Shown here piece by piece: positions 9,363-19,854 of a stretch of DNA of 64,000 bases. The notes beneath the pieces were generated by a model. It was not told the origin of the DNA. It saw only the letters and a program-made list of their open reading frames with translations, and did no database searches. A program made the translations under genes and the position numbers. The stretch comes from Gelidibacter sediminis (GTDB lineage: Bacteria > Bacteroidota > Bacteroidia > Flavobacteriales > Flavobacteriaceae), in the NCBI RefSeq assembly GCF_004364975.1, contig NZ_SOBW01000010.1:62001-126000 (forward strand), read 5' to 3'. Positions within the stretch are counted from its first letter, which is position 1; every line of letters begins with the position of its first letter.

Positions 9363-9620
9363 TTACTTCGCTCTTTCAATTATTTCTACTAATCTCCAAC
9401 TTTTGGATTTACTTAAAGGTCGTGTTTCCATGATCTTTACTGTATCTCCAATGTTACAGTCATTTGTCTCATCGTGTGCAACGTATTTTTTCGTTTTCAA
9501 CACGAATTTACCATACATAGGGTGCTTTACTTTCTTAACTTCAGAAACCACAATTGATTTCATCATTTTGTTACTGGTAACAATCCCTATACGTTCTTTT
9601 CTTAAATTTCTTTTTTCCAT
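9363..9620 (-). CDS. rpsQ: 30S ribosomal protein S17
   Basis: S17 is a primary assembly protein of the 30S body with an OB fold. The 85 residues include [17 protein letters not shown] and the signature [20 protein letters not shown]. It lies between rpmC (18 bases) and rplN (2 bases). Confidence 0.98.
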   Translation of the reverse strand: MEKRNLRKERIGIVTSNKMMKSIVVSEVKKVKHPMYGKFVLKTKKYVAHDETNDCNIGDTVKIMETRPLSKSKSWRLVEIIERAK

Positions 9621-9638
9621 CTTTCAGCGGAATACAAA

Positions 9639-9830
9639 TTATTGTACTTCTCTTTTAGTTAATTCGGTTGCAATTCTTGCTACAGAACGTCTCACGTTGC
9701 GTAATTGAATCGGATTTTCTAAAGGCGAGATAGCATGTGCCATGTTCAGGTCAGCATAACTCTTTTTAGTTTCACCTAACTTATCTTGTAATTCAGCTGT
9801 AGAAAGCTGTTTAATTTCTGATTGCTTCAT
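9639..9830 (-). CDS. rpmC: 50S ribosomal protein L29
   Basis: L29 is a two-helix protein at the tunnel exit near the docking site of SRP and trigger factor. The 63 residues read MKQSEIKQLSTAELQDKLGE, with the second helix NPIQLRNVRRSVARIATEL. It lies 12 bases from rplP. Confidence 0.97.
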   Translation of the reverse strand: MKQSEIKQLSTAELQDKLGETKKSYADLNMAHAISPLENPIQLRNVRRSVARIATELTKREVQ

Positions 9831-9842
9831 AATATCTATGTA

Positions 9843-10268
9843 TTAAGCTTCGTAATCTCTAGCGATTAAGAATTTTGTTTTAACAGGTAATTTTTGTGCA
9901 GCCAAACGTAATGCTTCTTTAGCAACGTCTAATGGCACGCCACCAACTTCAAACATAATTCTACCTGGTTTTACTACAGCTACCCAATATTCTACAGCAC
10001 CCTTACCTTTACCCATACGTACTTCAAGAGGTTTTTTGGTAATAGGCTTGTCTGGAAATACTTTAATCCAAAGTTGCCCTTCTCTTTTCATAAAACGTGT
10101 AGCTGCAATACGAGCTGCCTCTATTTGACGAGATGTTAAAAACATTCCCGTTTCGTGTACTGATTTAATACCGAACATTCCATTGGAAAGTTCATGTCCT
10201 CTACCAGTATTTCCTTTCATGCGGCCTTTTTGCTGCTTACGGAATTTTGTCTTTCTAGGTTGTAACAT
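9843..10268 (-). CDS. rplP: 50S ribosomal protein L16
   Basis: L16 organises the A-site region of the 50S subunit. The 141 residues carry [19 protein letters not shown], then [19 protein letters not shown] and the C-terminal [12 protein letters not shown]. It starts 19 bases after rpsC. Confidence 0.98.
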   Translation of the reverse strand: MLQPRKTKFRKQQKGRMKGNTGRGHELSNGMFGIKSVHETGMFLTSRQIEAARIAATRFMKREGQLWIKVFPDKPITKKPLEVRMGKGKGAVEYWVAVVKPGRIMFEVGGVPLDVAKEALRLAAQKLPVKTKFLIARDYEA

Positions 10269-10287
10269 TTTTCTTTAACTTTAAAAA

Positions 10288-11019
10288 TTACTTTCTACGA
10301 CGGGCCTTGTTATTCCCACCACGTCTTGGTGCATCAGATCCTCCTTTGCCACCTTGCTTTTTGGATAAACCAACAAGCGGGGAAAGATCTCTTTTACCAT
10401 AAACTTCACCTTTCATAATCCACACTTTAACACCCAATCTACCATAAGTAGTATGTGCCTCAACTAAAGCATAGTCAATATCGGCTCTAAACGTTGATAA
10501 TGGAATTCTTCCTTCTTTGTAGTGCTCAGAACGTGCCATTTCAGCACCGTTTAAACGACCACTAATTTGAATCTTGATCCCTTCAGCATTCATACGCATT
10601 GTTGCAGCAATGGCCATTTTAATGGCACGTCTGTAAGAAATACGATTCTCGATTTGACGAGCAACGCTAGATGCCACTAAAAATGCATCCAATTCTGGTC
10701 TCTTGATTTCGAAGATGTTCAATTGAACTTCCTTATCTGTAATTTTCTTAAGCTCTTCTTTTAACTTGTCTACCTCTTGACCGCCTTTACCGATAATAAT
10801 ACCAGGTCTTGCAGTTGTGATAGTAACGGTTACAAGTTTAAGCGTACGCTCAATAATTACTCTTGACACACTTGCTTTAGATAAACGAGCGTGAACATAT
10901 TTTCTAATCTTATCGTCTTCAGCAAGTTTATCTCCATAATCATTGCCACCGTACCAGTTAGATTCCCATCCTCTGATAATTCCTAAACGATTTCCGATTG
11001 GATTTGTCTTTTGTCCCAT
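10288..11019 (-). CDS. rpsC: 30S ribosomal protein S3
   Basis: S3 lines the mRNA entry channel. The N-terminal half has a type II KH domain with [13 protein letters not shown] (near residue 76), and the C-terminal half carries [19 protein letters not shown]. The 243 residues end in a lysine/arginine/glycine-rich tail ([18 protein letters not shown]), slightly longer than in E. coli. Confidence 0.98.
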   Translation of the reverse strand: MGQKTNPIGNRLGIIRGWESNWYGGNDYGDKLAEDDKIRKYVHARLSKASVSRVIIERTLKLVTVTITTARPGIIIGKGGQEVDKLKEELKKITDKEVQLNIFEIKRPELDAFLVASSVARQIENRISYRRAIKMAIAATMRMNAEGIKIQISGRLNGAEMARSEHYKEGRIPLSTFRADIDYALVEAHTTYGRLGVKVWIMKGEVYGKRDLSPLVGLSKKQGGKGGSDAPRRGGNNKARRRK

Positions 11020-11027
11020 ATCTCTAT

Positions 11028-11435
11028 TTAAGCTTGTGTGTTATTGTTTGCTCCAATAACCACGGTAACGTGGTTAGAACGTTTTCTAATTCTGTGTGCA
11101 CGACCTTGAGGTGCTGGACGTAATCTTTTCAACATTGCGCCACCATCTACTCTGATCTCTTTAACGAACAAGTCAGCATCTTCAATGCTAGCATCTTCGT
11201 TTTTTGCTTGCCAATTGGCAATTGCTGAAAGCACCAACTTCTCTAAACGACGAGATGCTTCTTTCGGGCTAAATCTTAAGATATTAAGAGCCATTTCAGC
11301 TTTTTGTCCTCTAACCAAATCCGCTACTAAGCGCATTTTTCTAGGTGATGTAGGACAGTTATTAAGCTTTGCAAAAGCGATGTGCTTCTTTTCTTCCTTA
11401 ATAGCGTCTGCCATTTGTTTTTTACGACTTCCCAT
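11028..11435 (-). CDS. rplV: 50S ribosomal protein L22
   Basis: L22 has a globular domain and a long beta-hairpin that lines the peptide tunnel and is a known site of macrolide-resistance changes. Visible blocks are [18 protein letters not shown] and the hairpin end [20 protein letters not shown]. The N-terminus has about 20 extra charged residues compared with E. coli; a second ATG at 11414 would shorten it by 7. It follows rpsS by 8 bases. Confidence 0.98.
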   Translation of the reverse strand: MGSRKKQMADAIKEEKKHIAFAKLNNCPTSPRKMRLVADLVRGQKAEMALNILRFSPKEASRRLEKLVLSAIANWQAKNEDASIEDADLFVKEIRVDGGAMLKRLRPAPQGRAHRIRKRSNHVTVVIGANNNTQA

Positions 11436-11443
11436 AGCTCTAC

Positions 11444-11722
11444 TTATTTTTTACCTTTATTTTTAGCACCAGCGTGACCTCTAAAAGATCGTGTTGGTGA
11501 AAATTCTCCTAATTTGTGACCTACCATGTTCTCAGTTACAAAAACTGGTACAAATTGACGACCATTGTGAACAGCAATTGTCTGTCCAACAAAATCCGGT
11601 GAGATCATAGAGGCTCTAGACCACGTTTTGATAACCGTCTTTTTGTTTGAAGCTACATTGTCTTCAACTTTTTTACTCAATTTATAATGGATGTAAGGTC
11701 CTTTTTTTAATGAACGTGCCAT
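11444..11722 (-). CDS. rpsS: 30S ribosomal protein S19
   Basis: S19 forms a complex with S13 in the 30S head. The 92 residues begin [19 protein letters not shown] and contain [20 protein letters not shown] and [16 protein letters not shown], all diagnostic. It lies between rplB (10 bases) and rplV. Confidence 0.98.
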   Translation of the reverse strand: MARSLKKGPYIHYKLSKKVEDNVASNKKTVIKTWSRASMISPDFVGQTIAVHNGRQFVPVFVTENMVGHKLGEFSPTRSFRGHAGAKNKGKK

Positions 11723-11732
11723 ATTATCTCAA

Positions 11733-12560
11733 TTATTTCTTTCTACGTTCTACAATATATTTATTACTCGCTTTTGTTTTAGAACGGGTTCTATAACCTT
11801 TAGCAGGTATACCATTTCTAGAACGTGGATGACCACCTGAAGACTTACCTTCACCACCACCCATTGGGTGATCGACAGGGTTCATTACTACTGGTCTTGT
11901 ACGTGGACGTCTACCCAACCATCTTGATCTACCTGCTTTACCAGATACAGTCAATTGATGATCAGAGTTAGATACCGCTCCAATTGTTGCCATACACTCT
12001 ACAAGTACCAATCGTGTTTCACCAGAAGGTAATTTGATAGAGGCAAATTTACCATCTCTCGCCATTAACTGTGCGAATGAACCAGCACTTCTTGCCATAA
12101 TTGCTCCTTGTCCAGGACGCAACTCAATACAAGAAATAATAGTTCCTAATGGAACGTGTTTTAAAAGCATTGCATTTCCAATTTCTGGAGCAATACCTTC
12201 AGCACCAGAAACTACAGTCTGCCCAACTTGTAAACCATTTTGAGCAATCATGTAGCGTTTTTCACCATCTTGATAGTTCAATAAAGCGATAAATGCTGTT
12301 CTGTTTGGATCGTACTCGATTGATGCAACTTCAGCTGGAATTCCAGTTTTGTTACGCTTGAAATCGATAACACGATACTTTCTTTTATGACCACCACCAA
12401 TATAGCGCATGGTCATTTTTCCTTGACTGTTTCTACCACCAGATCTTTTGTTCGGAACGAGTAAACTCTTTTCCGGCTTATCAGTAGTAATGGCGTCAAA
12501 TCCATTAACTACTCTAAATCGCTGACCTGCTGTGATCGGTTTTAATTTTCTTACTGACAT
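11733..12560 (-). CDS. rplB: 50S ribosomal protein L2
   Basis: L2 is a primary 23S rRNA binder required for subunit association and close to the peptidyl transferase centre. The 275 residues include [20 protein letters not shown] and the signature [13 protein letters not shown]. In that signature the first His, the one studied in E. coli as important for activity, is kept while the second His of the usual DHPHGGGEG is Met. It lies 10 bases downstream of rplW. Confidence 0.98.
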   Translation of the reverse strand: MSVRKLKPITAGQRFRVVNGFDAITTDKPEKSLLVPNKRSGGRNSQGKMTMRYIGGGHKRKYRVIDFKRNKTGIPAEVASIEYDPNRTAFIALLNYQDGEKRYMIAQNGLQVGQTVVSGAEGIAPEIGNAMLLKHVPLGTIISCIELRPGQGAIMARSAGSFAQLMARDGKFASIKLPSGETRLVLVECMATIGAVSNSDHQLTVSGKAGRSRWLGRRPRTRPVVMNPVDHPMGGGEGKSSGGHPRSRNGIPAKGYRTRSKTKASNKYIVERRKK

Positions 12561-12570
12561 TTGTCTTTAA

Positions 12571-12861
12571 TTACATGTTAGTGTATAAATCAATAGATTC
12601 ACCTTCCGCCAGTTGTACAATTGCTTTTTTGACAGCATTTGTTTTACCATTCTGAATACCCGTTTTAGTGTGACGGACTCTTCTATCTGGACGGACATTT
12701 ATAGTGCGAACTTTTTCAACGGAAACGCCATAAGCAGCTTCCACCGCTTTTTTTATTTCAACCTTGTTCGCCTTCGTATTCACTTGGAAGCTATAGCAGT
12801 TGTTTAACTCGCTATTAGCTGTCGCTTTTTCAGTGATTATAGGTTTAATTAAGATGCTCAT
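12571..12861 (-). CDS. rplW: 50S ribosomal protein L23
   Basis: L23 is the tunnel-exit docking site for trigger factor and SRP. The 96 residues read MSILIKPIITEKATANSELN, with FQVNTKANKVEIKKAVEAAY and the C-terminal KKAIVQLAEG. It starts 6 bases after rplD. Confidence 0.98.
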   Translation of the reverse strand: MSILIKPIITEKATANSELNNCYSFQVNTKANKVEIKKAVEAAYGVSVEKVRTINVRPDRRVRHTKTGIQNGKTNAVKKAIVQLAEGESIDLYTNM

Positions 12862-12867
12862 GTTTCC

Positions 12868-13497
12868 TTATTTACTTAAATTCGTTTCAATTCCTTCTAA
12901 AGAACCCTCTAGAAGAACTAGTTTGTTTGCATTTAAAATTTTGTAAGTGCTTAATTCTGAGTTGGTTATAACATCAGAACCTTTTAAATTACGTGACGAC
13001 AAATATACATTATTATTTGAGGCACCCAACACAAACAAAGCTTTTTTATTCTCAACACCCAACGCTTTCAATACGTTAGTGAAGTTTTTGGTTTTTGGAG
13101 AATCAAAATTGAAGTCTTCCATTACCACAATCGCATCATCATTAGCTTTCATTGTTAGGGCTGATTTACGCGCTAAACGCTTCAGGCCTTTGTTCAATTT
13201 GAAGCTATAATTTCTTGGTCTAGGACCAAACATACGTCCACCACCTTTAAATACACCAGACTTGATAGAACCTGCACGTGCCGTACCGGTACCTTTTTGT
13301 TTCTTGATCTTACGCGTACTTCCAGAGATTTCTGCTCTTTCTTTAGCCTTATGCGTACCTTGACGTTGGTTAGCAAGATATTGCTTAACGTCTAAGTATA
13401 CTGCATGGTTATTAGGCTCAATAGCAAACACATCTGCAGAAAGTTCAACCTCTCTACCTGTGCTTTTTCCGTTTATATCTACAACTGCTACTTTCAT
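12868..13497 (-). CDS. rplD: 50S ribosomal protein L4
   Basis: L4 reaches into the peptide tunnel and in E. coli also represses the S10 operon. The 209 residues contain [19 protein letters not shown] and [20 protein letters not shown] in the extended loop. Its ATG overlaps the rplC stop as TAATG. Whether L4 acts on the hairpins between rpsJ and rplC is an open question raised by the layout. Confidence 0.98.
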   Translation of the reverse strand: MKVAVVDINGKSTGREVELSADVFAIEPNNHAVYLDVKQYLANQRQGTHKAKERAEISGSTRKIKKQKGTGTARAGSIKSGVFKGGGRMFGPRPRNYSFKLNKGLKRLARKSALTMKANDDAIVVMEDFNFDSPKTKNFTNVLKALGVENKKALFVLGASNNNVYLSSRNLKGSDVITNSELSTYKILNANKLVLLEGSLEGIETNLSK

Positions 13498-14114
13498 TAT
13501 TTCTGAATAATTACATAAGAGTTTTTATGGCCAGGAACACATCCTTTTACCACCAATAAGTTCTTTTCCGGAACTACTTTGTATACTCTTAAATTTTCAA
13601 CATTCACTCTTTCGCCACCCATTCTTCCGGCCATCTTCATTCCTTTAAACACTCTTGCAGGATATGAAGCCGCACCAATAGAACCAGGAGCTCTTAAACG
13701 GTTATGCTGACCATGCGTAGCCTGACCAACTCCACCAAAACCATGACGTTTTACAACCCCTTGGAATCCTTTTCCTTTAGATGTACCAGCAATATCAACA
13801 AATTCACCTTCAATGAAATGTTCTACTGTAATAGCATCACCTAATTTGTAATCTTCTCCAAACCCTTGGAATTCAACGACTTTTCTCTTAACAGAAGTAC
13901 CGGCTTTCTTAGCATGACCTGCTTCAGCTTTAGTGGCGCTTTTCTCTGTCTTGTCATCGAAACCAAGTTGAAGAGCACTATACCCGTCAACCTCTTCGGT
14001 TCTGACTTGGGTAACGATACATGGACCTGCTTCAATAACGGTACACGGAATGTTCTTTCCGTTCTCGTCGTAGATACTGGTCATACCGATTTTTTTTCCA
14101 ATTAACCCAGACAT
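13497..14114 (-). CDS. rplC: 50S ribosomal protein L3
   Basis: L3 is a primary 50S assembly protein reaching the peptidyl transferase centre. The start at 14114 ([19 protein letters not shown]) matches the family N-terminus; an in-frame ATG 27 bases upstream would add nine unrelated residues. The central loop [20 protein letters not shown] carries the glutamine methylated in other bacteria. It is preceded by a 237-base spacer with two hairpins and followed by overlapping rplD. Confidence 0.98.
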   Translation of the reverse strand: MSGLIGKKIGMTSIYDENGKNIPCTVIEAGPCIVTQVRTEEVDGYSALQLGFDDKTEKSATKAEAGHAKKAGTSVKRKVVEFQGFGEDYKLGDAITVEHFIEGEFVDIAGTSKGKGFQGVVKRHGFGGVGQATHGQHNRLRAPGSIGAASYPARVFKGMKMAGRMGGERVNVENLRVYKVVPEKNLLVVKGCVPGHKNSYVIIQK

Positions 14115-14200
14115 AAATATTAATTTGTTTGTTATAGACAATTCACGACTTGTCCGCTGTTGTTTGTTTGATAGATAATCCGTGACTTACCTATGTATTG

Positions 14201-14237
14201 AAAAATATTCAGGGCCGAAAATACTTCAGCCCTGAAT
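14201..14237 (-). terminator. terminator-like hairpin between rpsJ and rplC
   Basis: On the minus strand a 9-bp stem (14229-14237 with 14207-14215), extended inwards after one mismatch to a 5-base loop, is followed by ATTTTT (complement of 14201-14206). It stands 86 bases before the rplC start and could attenuate S10-operon transcription rather than end it, since the operon continues with no clear promoter in between. Confidence 0.6.
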
Positions 14238-14306
14238 GTATTTTTACCGTTTTTCCCTCGCTCGCAGCTTAGGACATGTTGATACACAATTATGGTATCT
14301 GATTGT

Positions 14307-14338
14307 TGCTGGAGACACATGATTATGCGCCTCCAGCA
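14307..14338 (-). promoter_or_regulatory. hairpin directly after rpsJ
   Basis: Positions 14307-14314 pair perfectly with 14331-14338, and pairing continues inwards with two mismatches to a nearly closed hairpin. It begins 14 bases after the rpsJ stop. No T-run follows, so it is more likely a processing or stability element, or the first arm of an attenuator with the hairpin at 14207-14237. Confidence 0.45.
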
Positions 14339-14351
14339 CATATTATTTGAT

Positions 14352-14657
14352 CTAAACCTTGATCTCTACTTCTACACCACTTGGTAACTCCAATTTCATT
14401 AGAGCGTCAATTGTTTTTGATGAAGAACTATAGATGTCCAAAAGTCTTTTGTAAGAACTTAATTGGAATTGCTCTCTAGCTTTCTTGTTAACGTGTGGAG
14501 AACGTAAAACCGTAAAGATTTTTTTATTTGTTGGTAAAGGAATTGGACCAGTTACAACTGCACCAGTACTTTTTACCGTTTTAACAATCTTATCAGCAGA
14601 CTTGTCTACCAACATGTGATCGTAAGATTTTAGTTTTATTCTGATTTTTTGACTCAT
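14352..14657 (-). CDS. rpsJ: 30S ribosomal protein S10
   Basis: S10 sits in the 30S head and also partners NusB in antitermination. The 101 residues are standard: [40 protein letters not shown] and the C-terminal [16 protein letters not shown]. It follows fusA by 11 bases, so the str and S10 operons are joined here with no tuf gene between. Confidence 0.98.
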   Translation of the reverse strand: MSQKIRIKLKSYDHMLVDKSADKIVKTVKSTGAVVTGPIPLPTNKKIFTVLRSPHVNKKAREQFQLSSYKRLLDIYSSSSKTIDALMKLELPSGVEVEIKV

Positions 14658-14668
14658 TTTCTTAAAAT

Positions 14669-16795
14669 TTAAGCTTCAACGCCTTTAGCTGCTTTAATCA
14701 CTTCTTCTGAGATGTTAGAAGGAGTTTCTGCATAATGTGAAAATTCCATAGTTGATGTTGCACGACCTGAAGACAATGTTCTTAATGTAGTAACATAACC
14801 AAACATTTCAGATAAAGGTACATGTGCTTTTACTGTTTTAGCACCTGCTCTATCACCCATATCATTTACTTGTCCTCTTCTTCTGTTCAAATCTCCTACA
14901 ATGTCACCCATATTTTCTTCTGGAGTAATTACCTCAAGTTTCATAATAGGTTCCATAATAACAGCTTTTGCAGCTTTTGCAGCAGCCTTAAATCCTAGCT
15001 TTGCAGCCAATTCAAATGACAGTTGGTCAGAATCCACATCATGGTAAGATCCATCAGTTAACGTCACTTTCATAGCGTCTACTTCATAACCTGCCAAAGG
15101 ACCATTGATCATGGCTTGTTTAAAGCCTTTCTCAATAGAAGGAATAAATTCTTTAGGAACGTTTCCACCTTTAATTGCAGAAATAAACTCTAATCCTACT
15201 TTTCCTTCTTCAGCTGGTTCAATTGTGAAAACAATATCAGCAAATTTACCACGACCACCAGATTGTTTCTTGTAAACCTCTCTATGATCAGCTTTTCTTG
15301 TAATTGCTTCTTTGTATTCTACTTGTGGTTGTCCTTGGTTAACTTCAACCTTAAACTCACGACGTAAACGATCTACAATAATATCTAAGTGAAGCTCACC
15401 CATTCCAGAAATAATTGTCTGGCCTGAAGCCTCATCAGTACGCACTGTAAATGTAGGATCTTCTTCAGCTAACTTAGAAAGCGCCATTCCTAATTTATCA
15501 ACATCAGCCTTAGTTTTAGGTTCTACCGCGATACCAATAACTGGATCAGGGAAGTTCATTGATTCTAAAACAATTGGATGTTTCTCATCAGACATTGTAT
15601 CACCAGTTTTAATATCTTTAAAACCTACTGCCGCTCCAATATCTCCTGCTTCAATAAAATCAATAGCATTTTGTTTGTTGGCGTGCATTTGGTAGATACG
15701 AGAAATACGTTCTTTTTTACCTGAACGGTTATTTAAGATGTAAGATCCTGCGTCCAAACGACCTGAATATGCTCTAAAGAATGCCAAACGACCAACAAAT
15801 GGGTCAGTAGCAATCTTAAATGCCAATGCTGAAAAAGGTTCGTTTACACTTGGCTTACGTCTTTCTTCTTTATCAGTATCTGGGTTATACCCTACAACAC
15901 TTTCTCTATCCATTGGAGATGGCAAGTAACGACAAACCGCATCCAATAAGAATTGTACACCTTTATTCTTAAATGAAGATCCACAAATCATAGGAATGAT
16001 TGCCATATCCATTACAGCAGCTCTAAGTGCAGCGTGCACTTCATCTTCTGTAATAGAATCTTCATCTTCCATGAATTTTTCCAATAGATTCTCATCATAA
16101 CTAGCTACCTCTTCAATCAACTTAGCTCTAAACTCACGAACCTCGTCTTTCATATCTTCAGGAATGTCAATCACGTCAAACGTAGATCCGAAGTTATCTT
16201 CATGCCATACAATAGCTCTGTTTTTAACTAAGTCTACAATACCTTTGAAATCTCCTTCATCACCAATAGGCAACACGATTGGCACTGCATTAGAACCAAG
16301 CATTTCCTTAACCTGCTTATTAACTTCTAAAAAGTTAGATCCCTGACGGTCCATTTTGTTAACGAAACCAATTCTTGGAACCTTATAATTATCGGCAAGT
16401 CTCCAGTTAGTCTCAGATTGTGGCTCAACACCATCAACAGCACTAAATAAGAAAACCAAACCATCTAAAACACGTAATGAACGGTTTACCTCTACGGTAA
16501 AGTCAACGTGACCTGGAGTATCAATAATATTGAAGTGGTAAGACTGAGCATCTTCAGTTGGCTCACCATTTTCTTTTGGAAACGTCCAATCACAGGTTGT
16601 TGCCGCAGAAGTAATAGTAATACCTCTTTCAGCCTCTTGTTCCATCCAGTCCATAGTTGATGCTCCTTCGTGAGTTTCACCAATTTTATGGTTTACACCT
16701 GTGTAAAATAAGATACGTTCTGTAGTTGTTGTTTTCCCAGCATCAATATGTGCTGCAATTCCTATATTTCTTGTAAGTAATAAATCTCTTGCCAT
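14669..16795 (-). CDS. fusA: elongation factor G
   Basis: EF-G is the GTPase that drives translocation on the ribosome. GTPase motifs are all present: [15 protein letters not shown] (15-29), the RGITIT switch [16 protein letters not shown] and CGSSFKNKG. Domains II to V follow in the 708 residues, with [20 protein letters not shown] near the end in domain V. It starts 3 bases after rpsG, as in a normal str operon. Confidence 0.98.
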   Translation of the reverse strand: MARDLLLTRNIGIAAHIDAGKTTTTERILFYTGVNHKIGETHEGASTMDWMEQEAERGITITSAATTCDWTFPKENGEPTEDAQSYHFNIIDTPGHVDFTVEVNRSLRVLDGLVFLFSAVDGVEPQSETNWRLADNYKVPRIGFVNKMDRQGSNFLEVNKQVKEMLGSNAVPIVLPIGDEGDFKGIVDLVKNRAIVWHEDNFGSTFDVIDIPEDMKDEVREFRAKLIEEVASYDENLLEKFMEDEDSITEDEVHAALRAAVMDMAIIPMICGSSFKNKGVQFLLDAVCRYLPSPMDRESVVGYNPDTDKEERRKPSVNEPFSALAFKIATDPFVGRLAFFRAYSGRLDAGSYILNNRSGKKERISRIYQMHANKQNAIDFIEAGDIGAAVGFKDIKTGDTMSDEKHPIVLESMNFPDPVIGIAVEPKTKADVDKLGMALSKLAEEDPTFTVRTDEASGQTIISGMGELHLDIIVDRLRREFKVEVNQGQPQVEYKEAITRKADHREVYKKQSGGRGKFADIVFTIEPAEEGKVGLEFISAIKGGNVPKEFIPSIEKGFKQAMINGPLAGYEVDAMKVTLTDGSYHDVDSDQLSFELAAKLGFKAAAKAAKAVIMEPIMKLEVITPEENMGDIVGDLNRRRGQVNDMGDRAGAKTVKAHVPLSEMFGYVTTLRTLSSGRATSTMEFSHYAETPSNISEEVIKAAKGVEA

Positions 16796-16798
16796 ATT

Positions 16799-17275
16799 TT
16801 AGAATCTAAAGTGTGAGAATGCTTTATTAGCTTCTGCCATTTTATGAGTATCTAAACGTTTTTTAACTGCTGCACCTTCTTCTTTGGCCGCGGCTAAAAT
16901 TTCAGCTGCAAGTTTTGCTGGCATAGATTTCTCATTTCTTTTACGTGAGTAACTAATCAACCATTTCATAGCTGTAGATACTTTACGGTCTGGACGAATT
17001 TGCATCGGAATTTGGAAGGTTGCACCCCCAACACGACGACTACGTACTTCTACGTGAGGCATTACGTTAGATAAAGCATCTTTCCATGTTTCCAAAGCTG
17101 TTTTTTCTTCGTCAGTTTTCTTTGCTTCTACAATGTCAATTGCATCATAAAATACTTTAAAAGCTACGGACTTCTTTCCATCCCACATCATCATGTTAAC
17201 GAATCGAGTTACTAACTGATCGTTGAACCGTGGATCTGGTAAAAGCGGTCTCTTTTTTGCTGCTCTTTTTCTCAT
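16799..17275 (-). CDS. rpsG: 30S ribosomal protein S7
   Basis: S7 nucleates the 30S head and lies at the E-site. The 158 residues contain [20 protein letters not shown] and the loop [20 protein letters not shown], both diagnostic. It lies between rpsL (21 bases) and fusA (3 bases). Confidence 0.98.
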   Translation of the reverse strand: MRKRAAKKRPLLPDPRFNDQLVTRFVNMMMWDGKKSVAFKVFYDAIDIVEAKKTDEEKTALETWKDALSNVMPHVEVRSRRVGGATFQIPMQIRPDRKVSTAMKWLISYSRKRNEKSMPAKLAAEILAAAKEEGAAVKKRLDTHKMAEANKAFSHFRF

Positions 17276-17296
17276 GTCTTCTTCTTAAAGTTTTAA

Positions 17297-17671
17297 TTAC
17301 TTCTTAGGGCGTTTTGTTCCGTATTTAGATCTACGTTGCGTTCTACCTGTAACACCTGCGGTATCTAAGGCACCACGTACAATGTGATATCTAACTCCTG
17401 GCAAATCTTTTACCCTTCCACCTCTAACCAATACTATCGAGTGCTCCTGTAGATTGTGGCCTTCACCGCCGATGTATGCGTTAACTTCGTTTCCGTTTGT
17501 TAAACGTACCCTTGCTACCTTACGCATTGCTGAGTTAGGTTTTTTAGGCGTCGTCGTATAAACACGAGTACACACACCACGTCTTTGTGGACACGAATCA
17601 AGGGCAACCGATTTACTCTTCTTGGTTATTTTGGTTCTTCCTTTTCGTACTAATTGTGAAATTGTTGGCAT
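17297..17671 (-). CDS. rpsL: 30S ribosomal protein S12
   Basis: S12 monitors codon-anticodon pairing at the A-site. The 124 residues carry [12 protein letters not shown] with Lys43 and [13 protein letters not shown] with Lys88 and Asp89, the positions whose changes give streptomycin resistance in E. coli; all are wild type here. It is the first gene of the cluster and has a consensus promoter 45 bases upstream. Confidence 0.98.
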   Translation of the reverse strand: MPTISQLVRKGRTKITKKSKSVALDSCPQRRGVCTRVYTTTPKKPNSAMRKVARVRLTNGNEVNAYIGGEGHNLQEHSIVLVRGGRVKDLPGVRYHIVRGALDTAGVTGRTQRRSKYGTKRPKK

Positions 17672-17715
17672 ATATTTCTATATAAATTTGTTTTACTCCT
17701 CGCTTTTGAGGGCTG

Positions 17716-17745
17716 CAAAGGTAGAAAATAAATTCGCTTTCTCAA
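17716..17745 (-). promoter_or_regulatory. promoter of the str/S10/spc cluster
   Basis: On the minus strand TTG (17745-17743), 19 bases, then TACCTTTG (17723-17716): an exact match to the Bacteroidota consensus TTG-N19-TAnnTTTG. Transcription would start about 40 bases ahead of rpsL. Confidence 0.8.
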
Positions 17746-17819
17746 AAGTAAAATGATTAATTTTCAAATCTTTGGTCAAATATTTAACATTGCGGCACTT
17801 TTTAGATTAATTTTTCTTT

Positions 17820-17827
17820 TAGCTTTG
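17820..17827 (+). promoter_or_regulatory. possible -7 element of the Omp85-like gene
   Basis: TAGCTTTG fits TAnnTTTG and lies 18 bases before the ATG at 17846. No TTG stands at the usual distance upstream, so this is a weak call. It agrees with choosing the downstream start. Confidence 0.35.
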
Positions 17828-17845
17828 GTATTCCATTCTTTTTAC

Positions 17846-19531
17846 ATGACTTTAAAAATATGTTTTCTTCTTTTTTTCTTCGGATGGTTGTCATTCGCAA
17901 ATGTCATGGGTCAAACGTTACATCTCCAAATGGCGAGTAACAATGAATCCGAAAATATCATATTAAAATCCTTCGCGTACCAAAAATCATTTTCGGATTA
18001 CAACTCTCTGGAACAAGAGATCCAAAACTTTCATAAAAGTTTAACCCGACACGGCTATTTGGAAAGTGAATTGCTCAATTTGGAAAAACCTACTGATTCT
18101 TCGTATGTTGCATTTTTTAAAATAGGAAGACTGTACACCAAAGTTCGCATTTATTACAATGCTGAATTTAATCCGAAGCAGCTGAAATTAATGGCGACCA
18201 ACATCACAGATACCTATTTTGAAGTTGAGGTTACAAAGCTGGAAACTTCACTAAAATTACTCAATGAAGAACTCTCTAATAGTGGCGACCCATTTTCTAC
18301 CCTTCAACTTAAAAATATTAAAACTGACGATGGTACATTAACTGCACATCTAAAGATTGAAAACACTAAAGAACGTCGTATTGACAGCATCATTGTTAAG
18401 GGCTATGAAAAATTTCCCAAATCTTATTTAAAACACTTTTTAAAGCTTAGACCTCATCAGTCTTTTAATTTAAAAACGATTAAAAAAAAGCTGGGCACAT
18501 TAGAGCAATTGCATTTTGCCTCTCAAATAAAGGACCCCGAAGTTCTATTTACTAAAGATTCAACATTATTATATATATATGTAGACAAACAAAATAGTAA
18601 CACGTTTGATGGTTTTATAGGTTTCGGTACGAATCCCCAAACGACTAAACTAGAATTTGACGGATATCTTCATCTGAATCTTAATAACACACTAAATTTT
18701 GGTGAAATATTTAGACTCCAATATAAAAGTGATGAAAGCGACCAGAAGACATTGGACCTCAAACTAAAATTACCCTACCTTCTGGGCTCCCCGCTAGGAA
18801 CGCAATTAGGTTTAACCATATTTAAAAAAGATTCAACTTATATAACGACATCACAATTTGCTAACCTAATCTACCAAATTGATACTAAAAATAGCGCCTC
18901 ATTAGGCATCACCAAATTAAATTCGACCAACTTATTAAATAGCAGTGTCCAACACATTAGCGATTACGCTTCCATATTTTATGATATCAATTACCATCAC
19001 AGCGCCTTTCAATCCAACGATAAACTTTTTCCAATCAATTTTCTCATTGATTTCTCTATAAGCTTAGGCAACAGAAGCATGGAAAGATGGAATGAAACAC
19101 AAACAAAATTTCAACTACAAGCTTTCAAAATTTTCAATTTAAATATTAGAAATAGCATTTACACCAACATAAGCGCAGCAATATTAAATTCTGAGAAGTT
19201 TTTGGTAAACGAATTGTTCAGGTTTGGTGGCATTCATTCTATAAGGGGTTTTGAAGAACATAGTCTCATGGCAAATCTCTATACGGTCTTAAACACAGAA
19301 TACCGTTACAAACTCTCCACCAACCTATATGTTAATTCCATCGTTGACTTTGCCTATTATGACAATCAACTGATCAATACCCGCACTAAACTATTTGGTT
19401 TAGGCTTTGGATTTGGCATACGCACCCAAGCGGGTCTATTCAAGTTAAACTATAGCAATGGTAGCGTTGAGGACCAACCTATAAAACTGTCAGATTCAAA
19501 AATTCATTTGAGTCTATCGGCTACATTTTAG
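17846..19531 (+). CDS. Omp85/BamA-like outer membrane protein
   Basis: A 561-residue outer membrane protein of the Omp85 superfamily. The start at 17846 gives a clean signal peptide (MTLKICFLLFFFGWLSFANV, cleavage near Gly-Gln); an upstream in-frame ATG at 17753 would add 31 hydrophobic residues in front. The N-terminal half resembles POTRA-type periplasmic repeats (for example IDSIIVKGYEKFPKSYLKHF), and the C-terminal half is a beta-barrel with the family motif FGGIHSIRGFEEHSL and a terminal beta-strand ending in Phe. It is shorter than BamA (about 800 residues), so it is not the essential BamA; TamA-like or other accessory insertase or secretion roles are possible. It is divergent from rpsL. 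Confidence 0.75.
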   Translation: MTLKICFLLFFFGWLSFANVMGQTLHLQMASNNESENIILKSFAYQKSFSDYNSLEQEIQNFHKSLTRHGYLESELLNLEKPTDSSYVAFFKIGRLYTKVRIYYNAEFNPKQLKLMATNITDTYFEVEVTKLETSLKLLNEELSNSGDPFSTLQLKNIKTDDGTLTAHLKIENTKERRIDSIIVKGYEKFPKSYLKHFLKLRPHQSFNLKTIKKKLGTLEQLHFASQIKDPEVLFTKDSTLLYIYVDKQNSNTFDGFIGFGTNPQTTKLEFDGYLHLNLNNTLNFGEIFRLQYKSDESDQKTLDLKLKLPYLLGSPLGTQLGLTIFKKDSTYITTSQFANLIYQIDTKNSASLGITKLNSTNLLNSSVQHISDYASIFYDINYHHSAFQSNDKLFPINFLIDFSISLGNRSMERWNETQTKFQLQAFKIFNLNIRNSIYTNISAAILNSEKFLVNELFRFGGIHSIRGFEEHSLMANLYTVLNTEYRYKLSTNLYVNSIVDFAYYDNQLINTRTKLFGLGFGFGIRTQAGLFKLNYSNGSVEDQPIKLSDSKIHLSLSATF

Positions 19532-19854
19532 CAAAATACCATACAGTAATTATATGCTTTCTCTAAGACTCCTAATGGACTTTAAAACAAAGATCATTAT
19601 TTTGATTTTATAGAATAATTAACTTTTAATCAAACCCGTAAATAAAAAGCAAAAAATATTTAACAATTCTTTCACTCAAATAATCTCATCACAAAACACC
19701 TGCTGTACAACCAGTTGCATTGTCATCCACCTTTTTGCGCACCCCTAAATGCTAGTTTTATTACATACCATTCCTAAAATTGAAAGTTAATTAAATTGTT
19801 TTTTTAACTTATTATTAGCATTTTTACGCCAGGCTAATTCAAATTAATTTAAAT
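19532..19854. other. intergenic region before susC
   Basis: AT-rich DNA of 323 bases with no open frame. A TTG at 19796-19798 lies 17 bases before TAGCATTT (19816-19823), an imperfect promoter candidate about 30 bases before the SusC start. No strong terminator for the upstream gene was found. Confidence 0.4.

Noticed and set aside
14132-14341. 69-codon minus-strand frame in the rpsJ-rplC spacer
   Set aside because: Its sequence is the two hairpins and their surroundings; composition is not protein-like and no similar small protein is known at this place.
17753-17845. Upstream extension of the Omp85-like gene from the ATG at 17753
   Set aside because: The extension would put a second hydrophobic stretch before a good signal peptide and lies across a -7-like element; the start at 17846 is preferred.
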